From: Cupriavidus pinatubonensis
GTDB taxonomy: Bacteria > Pseudomonadota > Gammaproteobacteria > Burkholderiales > Burkholderiaceae
Assembly: GCF_019602855.1 (NCBI RefSeq)
Contig: NZ_CP080767.1
Location: 3,410,001 to 3,474,000 of the forward strand
Direction of reading: 5' to 3'
Length of the DNA stretch: 64,000 nt
The number at the start of each line of letters is the position of its first letter. Position 1 is the stretch's first letter. Position numbers and translations under genes: made by a program. Of this stretch, positions 34,439 through 44,915 are shown piece by piece. The notes beneath the pieces are model-generated. The model saw nothing but the letters and a program-made list of their open reading frames with translations. It searched no databases and was not told the DNA's origin.

Positions 34439-35308
34439 ATGTCCCCTGCCATGTCCGGCGCCTTGCCGGCTACTCCCACCGTGCGTGAAGCGCAGTCGCT
34501 CGCCGCCATGGCCGGCCTGCCGACGCTGGAAGCGCGGATGCTGCTGACCCACGTCACGGGCCTGACCCGCACCCAGCTGATCACGCGTGACGGCGACACC
34601 CTGACCCTGCCGCAGCGCGATGCCTTTGCCACGCTGCTGGCGCGGCGCTTGGCCGGCGAGCCGATGGCCTACCTGATCGGCGAGCGCGAGTTCTTCGGCC
34701 GCAAGTTCCGCGTCACGCCCGATGTGCTGATCCCGCGCCCCGACACGGAAATCGCCGCCGAATCGTCGCTCGCGCGGCTGGCCGGCGTGCCGCATCCGCG
34801 CGTGCTCGATTTGGGCACGGGCTCGGGCATCCTGGCCGTGACCATTGCACGCGAACGGACCGATGCCGAAGTCTGGGCCACCGATATCTCGCCCGGCGCG
34901 CTGATGGTGGCGCAGGACAATGCCAGCGCGCTTGGCGCCAACCGCATCCATTTCCTGGTGTCGGACTGGTATGCCGCGCTGCCGGCCGAACTGCATTTCC
35001 ACCTGATCGTCAGCAACCCGCCCTATATCGCCGAAGGCGATCCGCATCTGATCGAGGGTGACCTGCGGTTCGAACCGATCGACGCGCTTACCGATCACAA
35101 AGACGGACTGTCCGACCTGGCGGCGATCGTCGCCGGCGCGCACGGGCGGCTGCTGCCAGGCGGCTGGCTGCTGATGGAGCATGGCTACGACCAGGCCGAG
35201 GCCACACAAGGGCTGCTGGAGCGTGCCGGCTTCACCGAGGTCTTCACCGCACGGGACCTCGCCGGACAGCAGCGCTGCACTGGAGGGCGCCGCCGGCCGG
35301 CCGCCTGA
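34439..35308 (+). CDS. prmC: Peptide chain release factor N5-glutamine methyltransferase
   Basis: SAM-dependent methyltransferase that modifies the GGQ Gln of release factors. About 289 residues. The N-terminal domain (LEARMLLTHVTGLTRTQL, LARRLAGEPMAYLIGEREFFG) is followed by the SAM motif VLDLGTGSGILAVTIA and the catalytic NPPY in HLIVSNPPYIAEGDPHL. Two ATGs (34439, 34451) are possible. It follows the lipoprotein terminator. Confidence 0.95.
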   Translation: MSPAMSGALPATPTVREAQSLAAMAGLPTLEARMLLTHVTGLTRTQLITRDGDTLTLPQRDAFATLLARRLAGEPMAYLIGEREFFGRKFRVTPDVLIPRPDTEIAAESSLARLAGVPHPRVLDLGTGSGILAVTIARERTDAEVWATDISPGALMVAQDNASALGANRIHFLVSDWYAALPAELHFHLIVSNPPYIAEGDPHLIEGDLRFEPIDALTDHKDGLSDLAAIVAGAHGRLLPGGWLLMEHGYDQAEATQGLLERAGFTEVFTARDLAGQQRCTGGRRRPAA

Positions 35309-35425
35309 AGGCTGGCGGCGATTCCGGTAAAATTTGCAGCCAGATCACCACCGCACGGTCACCGTGCGGCCTTCGACACCCGGTGGCGCCTGACGGTCAG
35401 GTGCCCCTCAACCGACAAAGCAACC

Positions 35426-35737
35426 ATGAGTGACGTGCAACAAAAGATCGACCAGATCGTCAAGGGCAACCCGGTGGTCCTGTTCATGAAGGGCACCGCG
35501 CAGTTCCCGATGTGCGGCTTCTCGGGCCGCGCTATCCAGATCCTGAAGGCCTGCGGCGTGGATTCGCCGGCCACGGTCAACGTGCTGGACGATGAAGGCA
35601 TCCGCCAGGGCATCAAGGAATACGCCAACTGGCCGACCATCCCTCAGCTCTACGTGAACGGCGAGTTCATCGGCGGCTCGGACATCATGATGGAGATGTA
35701 CCAGAACGGCGAACTGCAGACCCTGCTCAAAGGCTGA
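35426..35737 (+). CDS. grxD: Monothiol glutaredoxin
   Basis: A 103-residue protein with the CGFS active site (FPMCGFSGRAIQ), WPTIPQLYVNGEFIGGSDI with the cis-Pro and the glutathione-binding residues. CGFS glutaredoxins carry [2Fe-2S] clusters and hand them to targets. Stop is eight bases before the ubiX start, so the two are probably co-transcribed. Confidence 0.95.
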   Translation: MSDVQQKIDQIVKGNPVVLFMKGTAQFPMCGFSGRAIQILKACGVDSPATVNVLDDEGIRQGIKEYANWPTIPQLYVNGEFIGGSDIMMEMYQNGELQTLLKG

Positions 35738-35745
35738 GGACTGCC

Positions 35746-36372
35746 ATGCCCGTGACCGGCGGCGCCGTGCCGCAACGGCTGATCGTCGCCATCACGGGCG
35801 CCACCGGCGCCATCTATGGCGTGCGCCTGCTGCAGGTACTGCGCGAGGTGACGACGGTGGAAACCCACTTGCTGATTTCCCCGGCGGGCGTGATGAACCT
35901 CCAGCACGAACTGGAGATCAGTCGCGCCGACGTGGAAGCCATGGCCGACGTCGTGCACAACGTGCGCGATATCGGCGCTACCATTGCCAGCGGCTCGTTC
36001 CGCGCGCATGCCATGGTGGTGGCCCCGTGCTCGATGCGCACGCTGGCTGCCATCGCACACGGCCTTTCGGATAACCTCATAACCCGCGCCGCGGACGTCA
36101 CGCTCAAGGAGCGCCGCCGGCTCGTGCTGATGGTGCGGGAAACGCCGCTGAATCTCGCGCATCTGCGCAATATGACGGCGGTGACGGAAATGGGCGGCAT
36201 CGTGTTCCCGCCCGTGCCGGGCTTCTACCAGAAGCCGCAGAGCATTGCCGAACTGGTCGACCATACCGTGGGCCGCGTGCTCGACCTGGTCGATTTGCCC
36301 GATATCGGCCAGACACTGGCGCCGAGCTGGCCGGGCCTCAATGGCAAAGCCGGCGAGAGCGGCGGCAACTGA
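35746..36372 (+). CDS. ubiX: Flavin prenyltransferase UbiX
   Basis: Makes the prenylated FMN cofactor for UbiD-type decarboxylases used in ubiquinone synthesis. The 208-residue protein has the FMN motif VAITGATGAIYGVRLL, ASGSFRAHAMVVAPCSMRTLAAIAHGL and LVLMVRETPLNLAHLRNM, all diagnostic. It follows grxD by eight bases. The last 15 residues are variable. Confidence 0.94.
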   Translation: MPVTGGAVPQRLIVAITGATGAIYGVRLLQVLREVTTVETHLLISPAGVMNLQHELEISRADVEAMADVVHNVRDIGATIASGSFRAHAMVVAPCSMRTLAAIAHGLSDNLITRAADVTLKERRRLVLMVRETPLNLAHLRNMTAVTEMGGIVFPPVPGFYQKPQSIAELVDHTVGRVLDLVDLPDIGQTLAPSWPGLNGKAGESGGN

Positions 36373-36402
36373 GCCCCCTCGCCGGCCTTCGGGCCTCTCC
36401 CC

Positions 36403-36606
36403 TTACCAGTAGTGGCGCCGGCCGTAGTAGCCGTATCCACCGTAGTACGGCCGCGGCGATACCACTACCGCCGGCGGTCCAACATAGACCGGCGCTGGCG
36501 CTACTGCTACAGGGCCCGGTCCTGCCGGATACGGATACACCGCGCAACCGCCCAGCAAGGCTGTGGCGGCGGCCGCGGCGGCCAATCCAATCGTTACCGT
36601 TCTCAT
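36403..36606 (-). CDS. Small Pro/Tyr-rich lipoprotein, unknown function
   Basis: A 67-residue protein with a lipobox (TALLGGC) after MRTVTIGLAAAAAA. The mature 45 residues are Pro, Tyr, Val and Gly only (for example YPYPAGPGPVAVAPAP, then PYYGGYGYYGRRHYW). Such short lipoproteins with YYG repeats are common in betaproteobacteria and unstudied. ATG 36606 was chosen over an upstream codon because it gives the MRTV start and has AAGGA upstream. Confidence 0.7.
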   Translation of the reverse strand: MRTVTIGLAAAAAATALLGGCAVYPYPAGPGPVAVAPAPVYVGPPAVVVSPRPYYGGYGYYGRRHYW

Positions 36607-36674
36607 CGTATTTTCCTTGGGGGTCGCTTCGGCATGTGCCTGCACTGAGAACGTTATACGGGGCGCCTGCGTAA

Positions 36675-36694
36675 TACAGCGTCAAGGCGCTGTA
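36675..36694. repeat. 7-bp inverted repeat between the lipoprotein and aldehyde dehydrogenase genes
   Basis: TACAGCG (36675-36681) and CGCTGTA (36688-36694) are separated by TCAAGG. A second, overlapping imperfect repeat GTAAC-GCTT-GTTAC follows. There is no T-run. It may end the lysine-module transcript or bind a regulator of the small lipoprotein. Confidence 0.35.
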
Positions 36695-36739
36695 ACGCTT
36701 GTTACGATTCGCAACGGTTTGGTGAACGTAAATCCTCGT

Positions 36740-38253
<1,514 letters not shown>

Positions 38254-38257
<4 letters not shown>

Positions 38258-39435
38258 ACGGTGGTCTCCTGCAGCGGATGCTGCGTGTAGTGGCAGCCGA
38301 AGCGGTTGGCCAGGAACATGGCGAGCGGCATGGCTTCCTGCCGCACGAAGCCAGACTGCGGCAGCGCCCCGCTCACCACCATGTCCAGCGCCGCGCAGAT
38401 GCTCGCGGCCGTGGTGAGTTGAATCGCATTGACGTGTCCGGCCGGACCGTCCACGCCGCCGATGCGCGCCGAGAACGAAGCCTGCGTAAGCGGGCCGCGT
38501 CCGCGCTCGCCGCCGGCCGGATAGCCCGTCGCGGTGGCGAAGATGATGACCACGTCCTGCTCCGTCACCGGAATCGCACGATCGAAGATCTCGCGCAGCC
38601 AGCCGCGCCGCTCGCGCAGGCGCAGGTCGTTGAGCAGCAGCTTCATCTGCGCACAGTGGCCCGGATAGCGGATGGACTTGTAGTCGACATTGCGCGCCCG
38701 GCCCGCCAGCGTCTCCGGCAACGTGCCGAGGCCGCCCGATGTATTAAAGGCCTCGTAATCGATGCCGTCCAGCGCGAAGGTTTCCAGCCCTTCGAGCGCC
38801 GGCAGCTCGACACAGCGGCCATCGACGATGGCCTCGCACGGGTTGCAGTACTCGTTGATGAGCCCTTCCGTGCTCCACGTCAGGTTGTACTTGAGCGCAT
38901 TGCTCGGGTAGCGCGGCAACGCGCCCACACGCATCTGCAGGTCGAGCAGTTCGCCGCCGCCGCGCACGAAGCGCTGCGCAAGGTCGTGGCCAACCACGCC
39001 GATAAAGCCCGGCGCGAGCCCGCACTGCGGCATCAGCACCGACCGCGCGTTCTGGCCCAGTTGCCGGATGGCCTGCGTCGCGGCCACGTCTTCGGTCAGG
39101 TCGAAGTAATGCACGCCGAGGCGGGCCGCCACCGTCGCCACGCTGACCGCGGCGTGGAACGGCAGCGCGTTGAGCACGGCGTCGGCGCCTGCAAGCAGCG
39201 CGGCGCATGTGCCGGGCTCGGTCGGGTCGCCGGCGCGCACGGTAATCGCGCGCGGCAGGCCGTCGAGCCGGCGCGCGTCGTTGTCGACCAGGCAAACGCG
39301 GTAATCGCCGCTGTCATGCAGCATGGCGGCGATGGTGCGGCCGATCTTGCCGGCGCCTAGCACCACCACTTGCAGCGGGCCATTGGCCCGGGACAGAACG
39401 CGCGGCGTGTCGCGGCCGAGAGTGGATGGCTGCAT
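38254..39435 (-). CDS. Saccharopine-dehydrogenase-like protein, probable lysine 6-dehydrogenase
   Basis: A 393-residue protein of the saccharopine dehydrogenase family. The Rossmann motif is VVVLGAGKIGRTIAAML (about residue 24), followed by VRAGDPTE and DLTEDVAATQAIRQLGQ. Known bacterial lysine 6-dehydrogenases belong to this family and convert lysine to the semialdehyde that ALDH7-type enzymes oxidise. Because the ALDH gene overlaps its 3' end, a lysine route is the best guess; saccharopine oxidation is the alternative. The ATG follows a GGAGG site. Confidence 0.75.
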
Positions 39436-39517
39436 GGTGTCCTCCGTGGTTCAAGCCCTGATCGATATGTGCCTGATTGGAGTATGGGCAGCGCGCGCAA
39501 CAGAAAGAAGGGTCGAG

Positions 39518-39568
39518 TTCGACGAATACCGTCCATAATCGAACGAAACGACGACGGATTTCGACGAA
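39518..39568. promoter_or_regulatory. Two TTCGACGAA boxes, candidate Lrp-type operator
   Basis: TTCGACGAA occurs at 39518-39526 and again at 39560-39568, just before the Lrp/AsnC ATG. The spacing is exactly 42 bases, close to four helical turns. Each box is near-palindromic (TTCG-N-CGAA). The location between divergent genes fits a regulator site. Assignment to the adjacent Lrp-type regulator is inferred. Confidence 0.45.
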
Positions 39569-40027
39569 ATGGCTGACACCGACAAGCTTGACCAGACCGA
39601 CCGGCACCTGCTGTCGCTGTTGCAGGCCAACGCGCGCGAAAGCGCGGCCAACCTCGCACGCCATCTCGATATCGCGCGGACTACGGTGGTGGCGCGCATC
39701 GCGCGGCTGGAGCGGCTCGGCGTGATTGCCGGCTATGGCGTGCGGCTCGGCCGCGAGATGGGCGACAACGCGATCCAGGCGTTCTGCGGGCTGTCGGTCC
39801 AGCCCAAGGCCGGCCCGGCCATCGTGCGCGCGCTGCAGCGGCTGCCGGAGATCGAGGAGTTGAGTTCTGTCAGCGGGCCGGTGGACTACATGGCGGTGAT
39901 CCGCTGCGTCACGCACGCGCGCCTCGACCAGTTGCTCGACGAGATCGGCATGCTCGACGGCGTGAACCACACCACCACGTCGATCGTGCTCGCGCGAAAA
40001 ATCGACCGCCGGCGAGCAACGGAATAG
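39569..40027 (+). CDS. Lrp/AsnC family transcriptional regulator
   Basis: A 152-residue regulator. The N-terminal helix-turn-helix is LDQTDRHLLSLLQANARESAANLARHLDIARTTVVARIARLERLGVI, and the C-terminal RAM-type effector domain includes AFCGLSVQPK and SGPVDYMAVIRC. It is divergent from the lysine-6-dehydrogenase-like gene and probably senses lysine or an amino acid and controls that operon. DNA-binding and effector are inferred. Confidence 0.9.
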   Translation: MADTDKLDQTDRHLLSLLQANARESAANLARHLDIARTTVVARIARLERLGVIAGYGVRLGREMGDNAIQAFCGLSVQPKAGPAIVRALQRLPEIEELSSVSGPVDYMAVIRCVTHARLDQLLDEIGMLDGVNHTTTSIVLARKIDRRRATE

Positions 40028-40073
40028 CGCGGTATCCTCCACCGACCGCAATCCACCCAACGGAGCAAAAACA

Positions 40074-40883
40074 ATGAGCAATCCGATCCGTGTCGCCGTA
40101 GGCGGCGTAACCGGCTGGGCCGGCGGCGAACTGGCGCGCGGCGTGGCGCACGCGGCCGACATGACGCTGGTGGCGGGCCTGTCGCGCGGTGCCGCGGGCC
40201 AACCGCTCGCGCAACTCACCGGCCATGCCGACACGCCGGGCGTGGCGGCGGCCAGCATCGAGGCCCTGGGCAGCACGCCCTACGACGTCTACGTCGAATA
40301 CACCAAGCCGGCCGTTGCCAAGCACAACATCTTGCAGGCAATTGCCCACGGTGCGCACGTGGTGGTGGGCACTTCGGGCCTGACCGACGAGGACTATGCC
40401 GAGATCGACGCCGCCGCGCGCAAGGCTGACCGCGGCGTGCTCGCGTGCGGCAACTTCGCGATCACGGTCGTGCTGCTGCAGAAGTTCGCGGAAATGGCGG
40501 CGCGCCACCTAGACCACTGGGAGATCATCGATTACGCCAAGGCCGGCAAGGTCGACGTACCGTCAGGCACGGTGCGCGAGCTGGCATTCCGGCTTGGCGA
40601 GATCAAGGCCGCTCAGCAAGCCGTGCCGGTGGACCAGGTCAACGGCCCGCGCGAGACGCGCGGCGCGACCATGTCCGGCACGCAGGTTCACGCGGTGCGG
40701 CTGCCCGGCTACCAACTCGGCGTGGAAGTGATCTTCGGCGCGGACGGCCAGCGCCTGCATCTCAAGCACGAGGCCGGCGACGGCTCCAAACCCTATGTGT
40801 CCGGCGCACTGCTGGCGATCCGCAAGGTCCACACCGTGCGCGGCGTGGTGCGCGGTCTTGACAAGGTGATGGAAGGCATCTGA
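40074..40883 (+). CDS. DapB-family reductase paralog with altered active site
   Basis: A 269-residue protein with the dihydrodipicolinate reductase fold: N-terminal GGVTGWAGGEL in the dinucleotide site and the segment 151-166 (IIDYAKAGKVDVPSGT), which corresponds to the canonical catalytic E-L-H-H-x-x-K-x-D-A-P-S-G-T region. The His pair is replaced by Asp-Tyr while Lys, Asp and the PSGT loop are kept. So it is likely a divergent family member rather than the housekeeping DapB. It lies next to the lysine catabolic module. Its substrate is unknown. Confidence 0.7.
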   Translation: MSNPIRVAVGGVTGWAGGELARGVAHAADMTLVAGLSRGAAGQPLAQLTGHADTPGVAAASIEALGSTPYDVYVEYTKPAVAKHNILQAIAHGAHVVVGTSGLTDEDYAEIDAAARKADRGVLACGNFAITVVLLQKFAEMAARHLDHWEIIDYAKAGKVDVPSGTVRELAFRLGEIKAAQQAVPVDQVNGPRETRGATMSGTQVHAVRLPGYQLGVEVIFGADGQRLHLKHEAGDGSKPYVSGALLAIRKVHTVRGVVRGLDKVMEGI

Positions 40884-40911
40884 GCCGGCACCGACAGCTC
40901 CCGGCCCGGCG

Positions 40912-41640
40912 TTACCAGCTGCCGGGCTTGACGGGCTTGGGCGCCGGCTTCTTTTCCTTGCTCGGCGCGGCAGCCGGTGCCGATGCAGGTGTGAGCTGCT
41001 GCGCCACCTGCGCATCCTTGTCCGCCATCAGCTTGCGTGCCTGTGGCAGCAGCATTTCGATGGTGCCGGTGTTCGGGTCTTCGGGCATGGCATACAGCTC
41101 GACCGTCAGCGGCTTTTGCATCCAGCCCGCGTGGATGGTCTTCACAGTCTTGCCGGCCTTGTCGCGCATGTCTTCCTGTTCCTGGCGGAACGGCTTGCCG
41201 TAGAGCGCGTTGATGCTGTCGAGCGCGGCTTGCTGCGAGTTGGCGCCGGCGGTCGGCACGATCATGCCGACCAGCGCATTGCCGTCAACAAAGGCCACCA
41301 CGTGGGGGCCATCCATGAAAGACGGACGCTTGTCACGCGGCAGTCCGACCTGGCGCATGACGCCGTCCCCCTTTACCTCGACGCAGACGGCGGTCACGTC
41401 GCGGCCGTCCGGCGTGCGCTTGTCGGCACAGTCGGGCAACGCGGGCAGCGGGTTGCCGATCTCGAGCAGTTTCAGCATCGGCGACAGCGCACTGTTACCG
41501 GCTGGCGCGGCCTTCGGTGCAGCAGCGGGAGGGTTGGCGGTAGGGGCAGAAGCGGCGGCGGGAGCCGCAGGGGCGGCAAAGGCGCACGTGGCGGCGCCGA
41601 TCAGGCCGGCAGCAGCCAGCCCGGCAACGGGAAATTTCAA
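40912..41640 (-). CDS. Predicted secreted protein, unknown function
   Basis: A 242-residue protein with a Sec signal peptide (MKFPVAGLAAAGLIGAATCAFAA) and a Pro/Ala-rich linker (residues 24-50), then a core from about residue 51 (LSPMLKLLEIGNPLPALPDCADK) and a Pro/Lys-rich C-terminal tail. Two Cys (CADK and VCVEVKG) could form a disulfide. I recognise no domain. Convergent with the DapB-like gene. Confidence 0.65.
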   Translation of the reverse strand: MKFPVAGLAAAGLIGAATCAFAAPAAPAAASAPTANPPAAAPKAAPAGNSALSPMLKLLEIGNPLPALPDCADKRTPDGRDVTAVCVEVKGDGVMRQVGLPRDKRPSFMDGPHVVAFVDGNALVGMIVPTAGANSQQAALDSINALYGKPFRQEQEDMRDKAGKTVKTIHAGWMQKPLTVELYAMPEDPNTGTIEMLLPQARKLMADKDAQVAQQLTPASAPAAAPSKEKKPAPKPVKPGSW

Positions 41641-41760
41641 AATCCAGACTCCTCAAAAAGGCCCCTGTTGGAGCCCGCGGCAGGCGGTATGTTCCGGCCG
41701 ACGGTACCACATGCCGTCAGCATGGCGAATGATGCACCCCGCGTGCGCCGCAAACCGAGT

Positions 41761-42018
41761 CTAACCCGCCGCGCGCAGCAACACGTTAGCGAGGGCCGCC
41801 AGCATAGCCAGCACCAGCACCCATGCCAGCAGGTGCGGCACCCGGCTTGGCGGCAACGGATGGCGCGGCGTCCGCTGCGCGGGCGGCAACGGCCGGCGCA
41901 GCCGTGAGTGGCTCTGCAAACCGCGCGTGGGCCATATGGTGTCGGGCCCGATATCGCGCAGGAGGGTGCTTTCCTTGCGCGGAGGCCGGGCGCGGCCGGC
42001 CGGTCGTTGCGAAGCCAT
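41761..42018 (-). CDS. Small hypothetical protein with C-terminal membrane helix
   Basis: An 85-residue frame from an ATG with a GGGAG site eight bases upstream. The N-terminal part is Arg/Pro-rich (MASQRPAGRARPPRKE), and the C-terminus is a hydrophobic helix (LLAWVLVLAMLAALANVLL). It could be a tail-anchored membrane protein. The gene stands in a gap of 520 bases between the secreted protein and the ClC channel. Evidence is the ribosome site and the helix, so it is tentative. Confidence 0.45.
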   Translation of the reverse strand: MASQRPAGRARPPRKESTLLRDIGPDTIWPTRGLQSHSRLRRPLPPAQRTPRHPLPPSRVPHLLAWVLVLAMLAALANVLLRAAG

Positions 42019-42160
42019 GGGTGCTCCCGGAATGCAGACGACAGCATGCCGGCGAGATCGGTGTGCCGCCGCTACACACGAGCCGGTCCTGCGACCGGCG
42101 CGCCACAACGTTAGGGGAAAGCCGCGCGCGCCACCATGGCTTGGCGCACATAGCGCAGCG

Positions 42161-43657
42161 TCAGCTCGCGGGGGCCTTGCGCACCAGCGCCATCGCCTCG
42201 CGCCGGAACACATGGCCGACGTGGTGGTAGAACGGATGCGGCGAGAACTGGCGCGAGATGAACGATGCCAGCAGCGACGATGCCAGCAGGAATAGCGTCA
42301 GGTCCTGCGTGCGCGTCATCTCCATGACGATCACGCTCGCGGTGATCGGCGCCTGCGTGGCCGCCGCGAGGAACGCGGCCATGGCCACGAGCGCGAGCAC
42401 GCGCGGCTCATGCATGCCCGGGATGAAATGCGCGACGTTTTCGCCGATGCCGGCGCCGATGGCCAGTGCTGGCGTAAAGATGCCGCCGGGGATGCCCGCG
42501 AAGTACGACACCACGGTGGCAACCAGCTTGGCCAGCCCGAACCACAGCGTGGCGTGCGATTCGCCGTTGATCAGCGCCGACGCTTGTTCGTAGCCCGTGC
42601 CGAATGTCGCCCCGCTTGTCGCCCAACCGAGTACCGCCACGACCAGGCCGCAGCCAAACGCCACCTGCACCGGATGCTCGAGCGGCCAGTGGCGCCAGCG
42701 CACCGGCAAGAGGCCCGGCACGCCGCCGATCAGCCCCTTGGCGAACAGCCCGCCGAGCACGCCGTTCACGACCGCGCACAGCAGCACCGGACCCCAGGCG
42801 TTTCGCAGCACCAGCATCGGCACCTTGACGGCGAAATACGGGTTGTTGCCGAGCAGCGCCAGCGACAGGAAACCGGCCGTCAGCACGCCCGACAGCACCA
42901 GCCGGTCCCAGCGCACGGCCGTGCCGCGGCCAAGTTCCTCGATCGCGAACACCACGCCGGCCAGCGGCGTGTTGAATGCTGCCGCAAGCCCGCCCGCGGC
43001 GCCCGCCGCGATCAAAGCGTTCGGATGGAAGCCGATGCGAAAGCGCATCTTTTCGTGGCACCAGCGGCCCCACGCCAGCATGGCCGCTGCGCCGACCTGC
43101 ACCGAGGGCCCTTCGCGTCCGACCGACGCCCCGGCGAGGAGGCCCGCAGCGGTCAGCACCACCTTCCACATCGACTGGCGGAACGACACGAGCACCGTCT
43201 GCGCCGGTCCTGCCGGCGGCAGCGTGACCGCGGCGATCACCTGCGGTATGCCGCTGCCGCGCGCTTGCGGCGCGAGCCGGATGGTGAGCCAGCGCAGCGC
43301 GGCCAGCCCGAACGGCAGCATCACGAATGCGATCCACGGCGTGCTCTGCGTCAGGTGATGGTTCCAGCGCAGCGCGACCTCGGCGATCCACGCGAACACC
43401 ATCGAGAACAACGCCACGCAGCCGGCGCCGCACATGAAGACGGCATAGCGCAGCGTGGTGCGAGAGATGCGGCCGGCCTGGCGTGACTTGCGCCACGCCG
43501 CCATGCGCGCGCGGCGGCTGATGGCTTCGGACAGGCGTGCTTCGGCGCGCTCGGTCGCGCGATCGGTTCCGGTGTCTGGAGAATCTGCGTGGGAAGCGTC
43601 GGCGCGGTCAGCGCCGGGGGACGGTTCGGCTGGGTCGGAGGGGGCGCGGTCAGTCAT
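42161..43657 (-). CDS. ClC-family chloride channel or H+/Cl- exchanger
   Basis: A 498-residue membrane protein. A long hydrophilic, Asp/Ala/Arg-rich cytosolic leader (residues 1-68) precedes the channel core. The selectivity motifs are GSGIPQV (134-140), GREGPSVQ (180-187, carrying the gating Glu) and GIPGGIFTPALAIGAGIG. An Arg/Glu-rich FAIEELGRG corresponds to the site of the internal gating Glu in E. coli ClC-ec1, which favours exchanger activity. No CBS domains follow. Confidence 0.9.
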   Translation of the reverse strand: MTDRAPSDPAEPSPGADRADASHADSPDTGTDRATERAEARLSEAISRRARMAAWRKSRQAGRISRTTLRYAVFMCGAGCVALFSMVFAWIAEVALRWNHHLTQSTPWIAFVMLPFGLAALRWLTIRLAPQARGSGIPQVIAAVTLPPAGPAQTVLVSFRQSMWKVVLTAAGLLAGASVGREGPSVQVGAAAMLAWGRWCHEKMRFRIGFHPNALIAAGAAGGLAAAFNTPLAGVVFAIEELGRGTAVRWDRLVLSGVLTAGFLSLALLGNNPYFAVKVPMLVLRNAWGPVLLCAVVNGVLGGLFAKGLIGGVPGLLPVRWRHWPLEHPVQVAFGCGLVVAVLGWATSGATFGTGYEQASALINGESHATLWFGLAKLVATVVSYFAGIPGGIFTPALAIGAGIGENVAHFIPGMHEPRVLALVAMAAFLAAATQAPITASVIVMEMTRTQDLTLFLLASSLLASFISRQFSPHPFYHHVGHVFRREAMALVRKAPAS

Positions 43658-43844
43658 GACGAGGGGGCATGGCCAAGGCATATTGCGCCGTGTTGGGGGA
43701 GGCGCCTATGCCGGTATGTCCCGGCACTATACGCCGGTCATGCCGCCCGGGGCGGGCCGCGCGCCGGTTATCGGCCACATATCGGCCTCACGCTTGCCAG
43801 GCGGGGACGAGCGCCCTCTTGCCTCGTCGCGCCATCCCCTGCTG

Positions 43845-44843
43845 TCAGTCCAGCGTGATGTTGTTCGCGCGGATCACTTTGCCCCAGTGCTCGCGGTCCG
43901 CCTCGATATAGCGGTCGATCTCCGCCTGGGTGCGCGGCGGCTGCACCACGAGCCCGAGATCGCTGAACGTGGCGCGGAACTTCGGGTCCTTCAGCACGCT
44001 GTCCGCCGCGGCGCGCAGCTTCGCCACCGCTTCGGGCGGTGTCTGCGCGGGCACGGCCAGCCCGAACCACGTGGCAGCCTGGAAGTCCGGATAGCCGCCT
44101 TCGGCGACAGTCGGCACATTGGGCAGCACGTCCAGCCGCTTGCGGCTGGTCACGGCCAGCGCCTTGAGCTTGCCGGCCTTGATGTGCGGCAGCGAAGTGC
44201 TGACCACATCGACCATCAGCTGCGTGTCATTGGCGAGCAGCGCCGACAGCGCCGGCGCGCTGCCGTTGTAGGGCACGTGCGTGACCTGGATGCCGAGTTC
44301 GGTCTTCAGCATCTCGGTGGCGAGTTGCAGCGCGTTGCCGAGCCCGACCGACGAGTAATTGAGCTTGCCGCCACTGGCCTTCGCGTAGTTCGCGAACTCG
44401 CGGATATTGCTGGCCGGCACGTGCGAGTTGGTCACGACGACCAAAGGCACCTCGGCGCCGATACTGAAGATCTTGAAATCGCGCGGCGGGTCGTAGGAGA
44501 TCTTCTTGTACAGCTGCGGGTTGAGCACCATGCTGCCGTTGGTGGCCAGCACCATGGTGTAGCCATCTGCCGGGGCACGCGCGACGCTGGTGGTGCCGAT
44601 CATCGTGGCCGCACCGGGCCGGTTTTCCACGACCACGGTCTGGCCGAGCTGGCGCGACATGCCGTCGGCAATCGCGCGGCCGAACTGGTCGGTCGAGCCG
44701 CCGGGCGTGTATGGCACCACGAGCTTGATGGGATGGTCCGGATACGCAGCCAGCGCGGGCGCGGCGCCGCCTGCCAGTGCACCTACGGCGGCTGCCGCTG
44801 CGGTGGCGAGCCAGGCCCGACGGCCGAATTTACTGCCTTGCAT
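43845..44843 (-). CDS. Bug/TctC-type tripartite tricarboxylate transporter receptor
   Basis: A 332-residue periplasmic receptor. The signal peptide has a Tat-like twin Arg (FGRRAWLATAAAA) and ends AAPALA. The mature start YPDHPIKLVVPYTPGGSTDQFGRAIADGM and PYNGSAPALSALLANDTQLMVDVVS are diagnostic of the Bug family, which is strongly expanded in Burkholderiaceae. No TctA/TctB partner is adjacent, as usual for Bug orphans. Ligand is probably a carboxylate. Adjacent to an acyl-CoA ligase gene on the same strand, 72 bases away, which may share the substrate. Confidence 0.93.
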   Translation of the reverse strand: MQGSKFGRRAWLATAAAAAVGALAGGAAPALAAYPDHPIKLVVPYTPGGSTDQFGRAIADGMSRQLGQTVVVENRPGAATMIGTTSVARAPADGYTMVLATNGSMVLNPQLYKKISYDPPRDFKIFSIGAEVPLVVVTNSHVPASNIREFANYAKASGGKLNYSSVGLGNALQLATEMLKTELGIQVTHVPYNGSAPALSALLANDTQLMVDVVSTSLPHIKAGKLKALAVTSRKRLDVLPNVPTVAEGGYPDFQAATWFGLAVPAQTPPEAVAKLRAAADSVLKDPKFRATFSDLGLVVQPPRTQAEIDRYIEADREHWGKVIRANNITLD

Positions 44844-44915
44844 AGTGTCTCCTGTTGATGGCGGCGCCTTCGTGGCGCCTTTCTTTTGATCTTTGCCGGG
44901 TATTCCGTGCGTATC

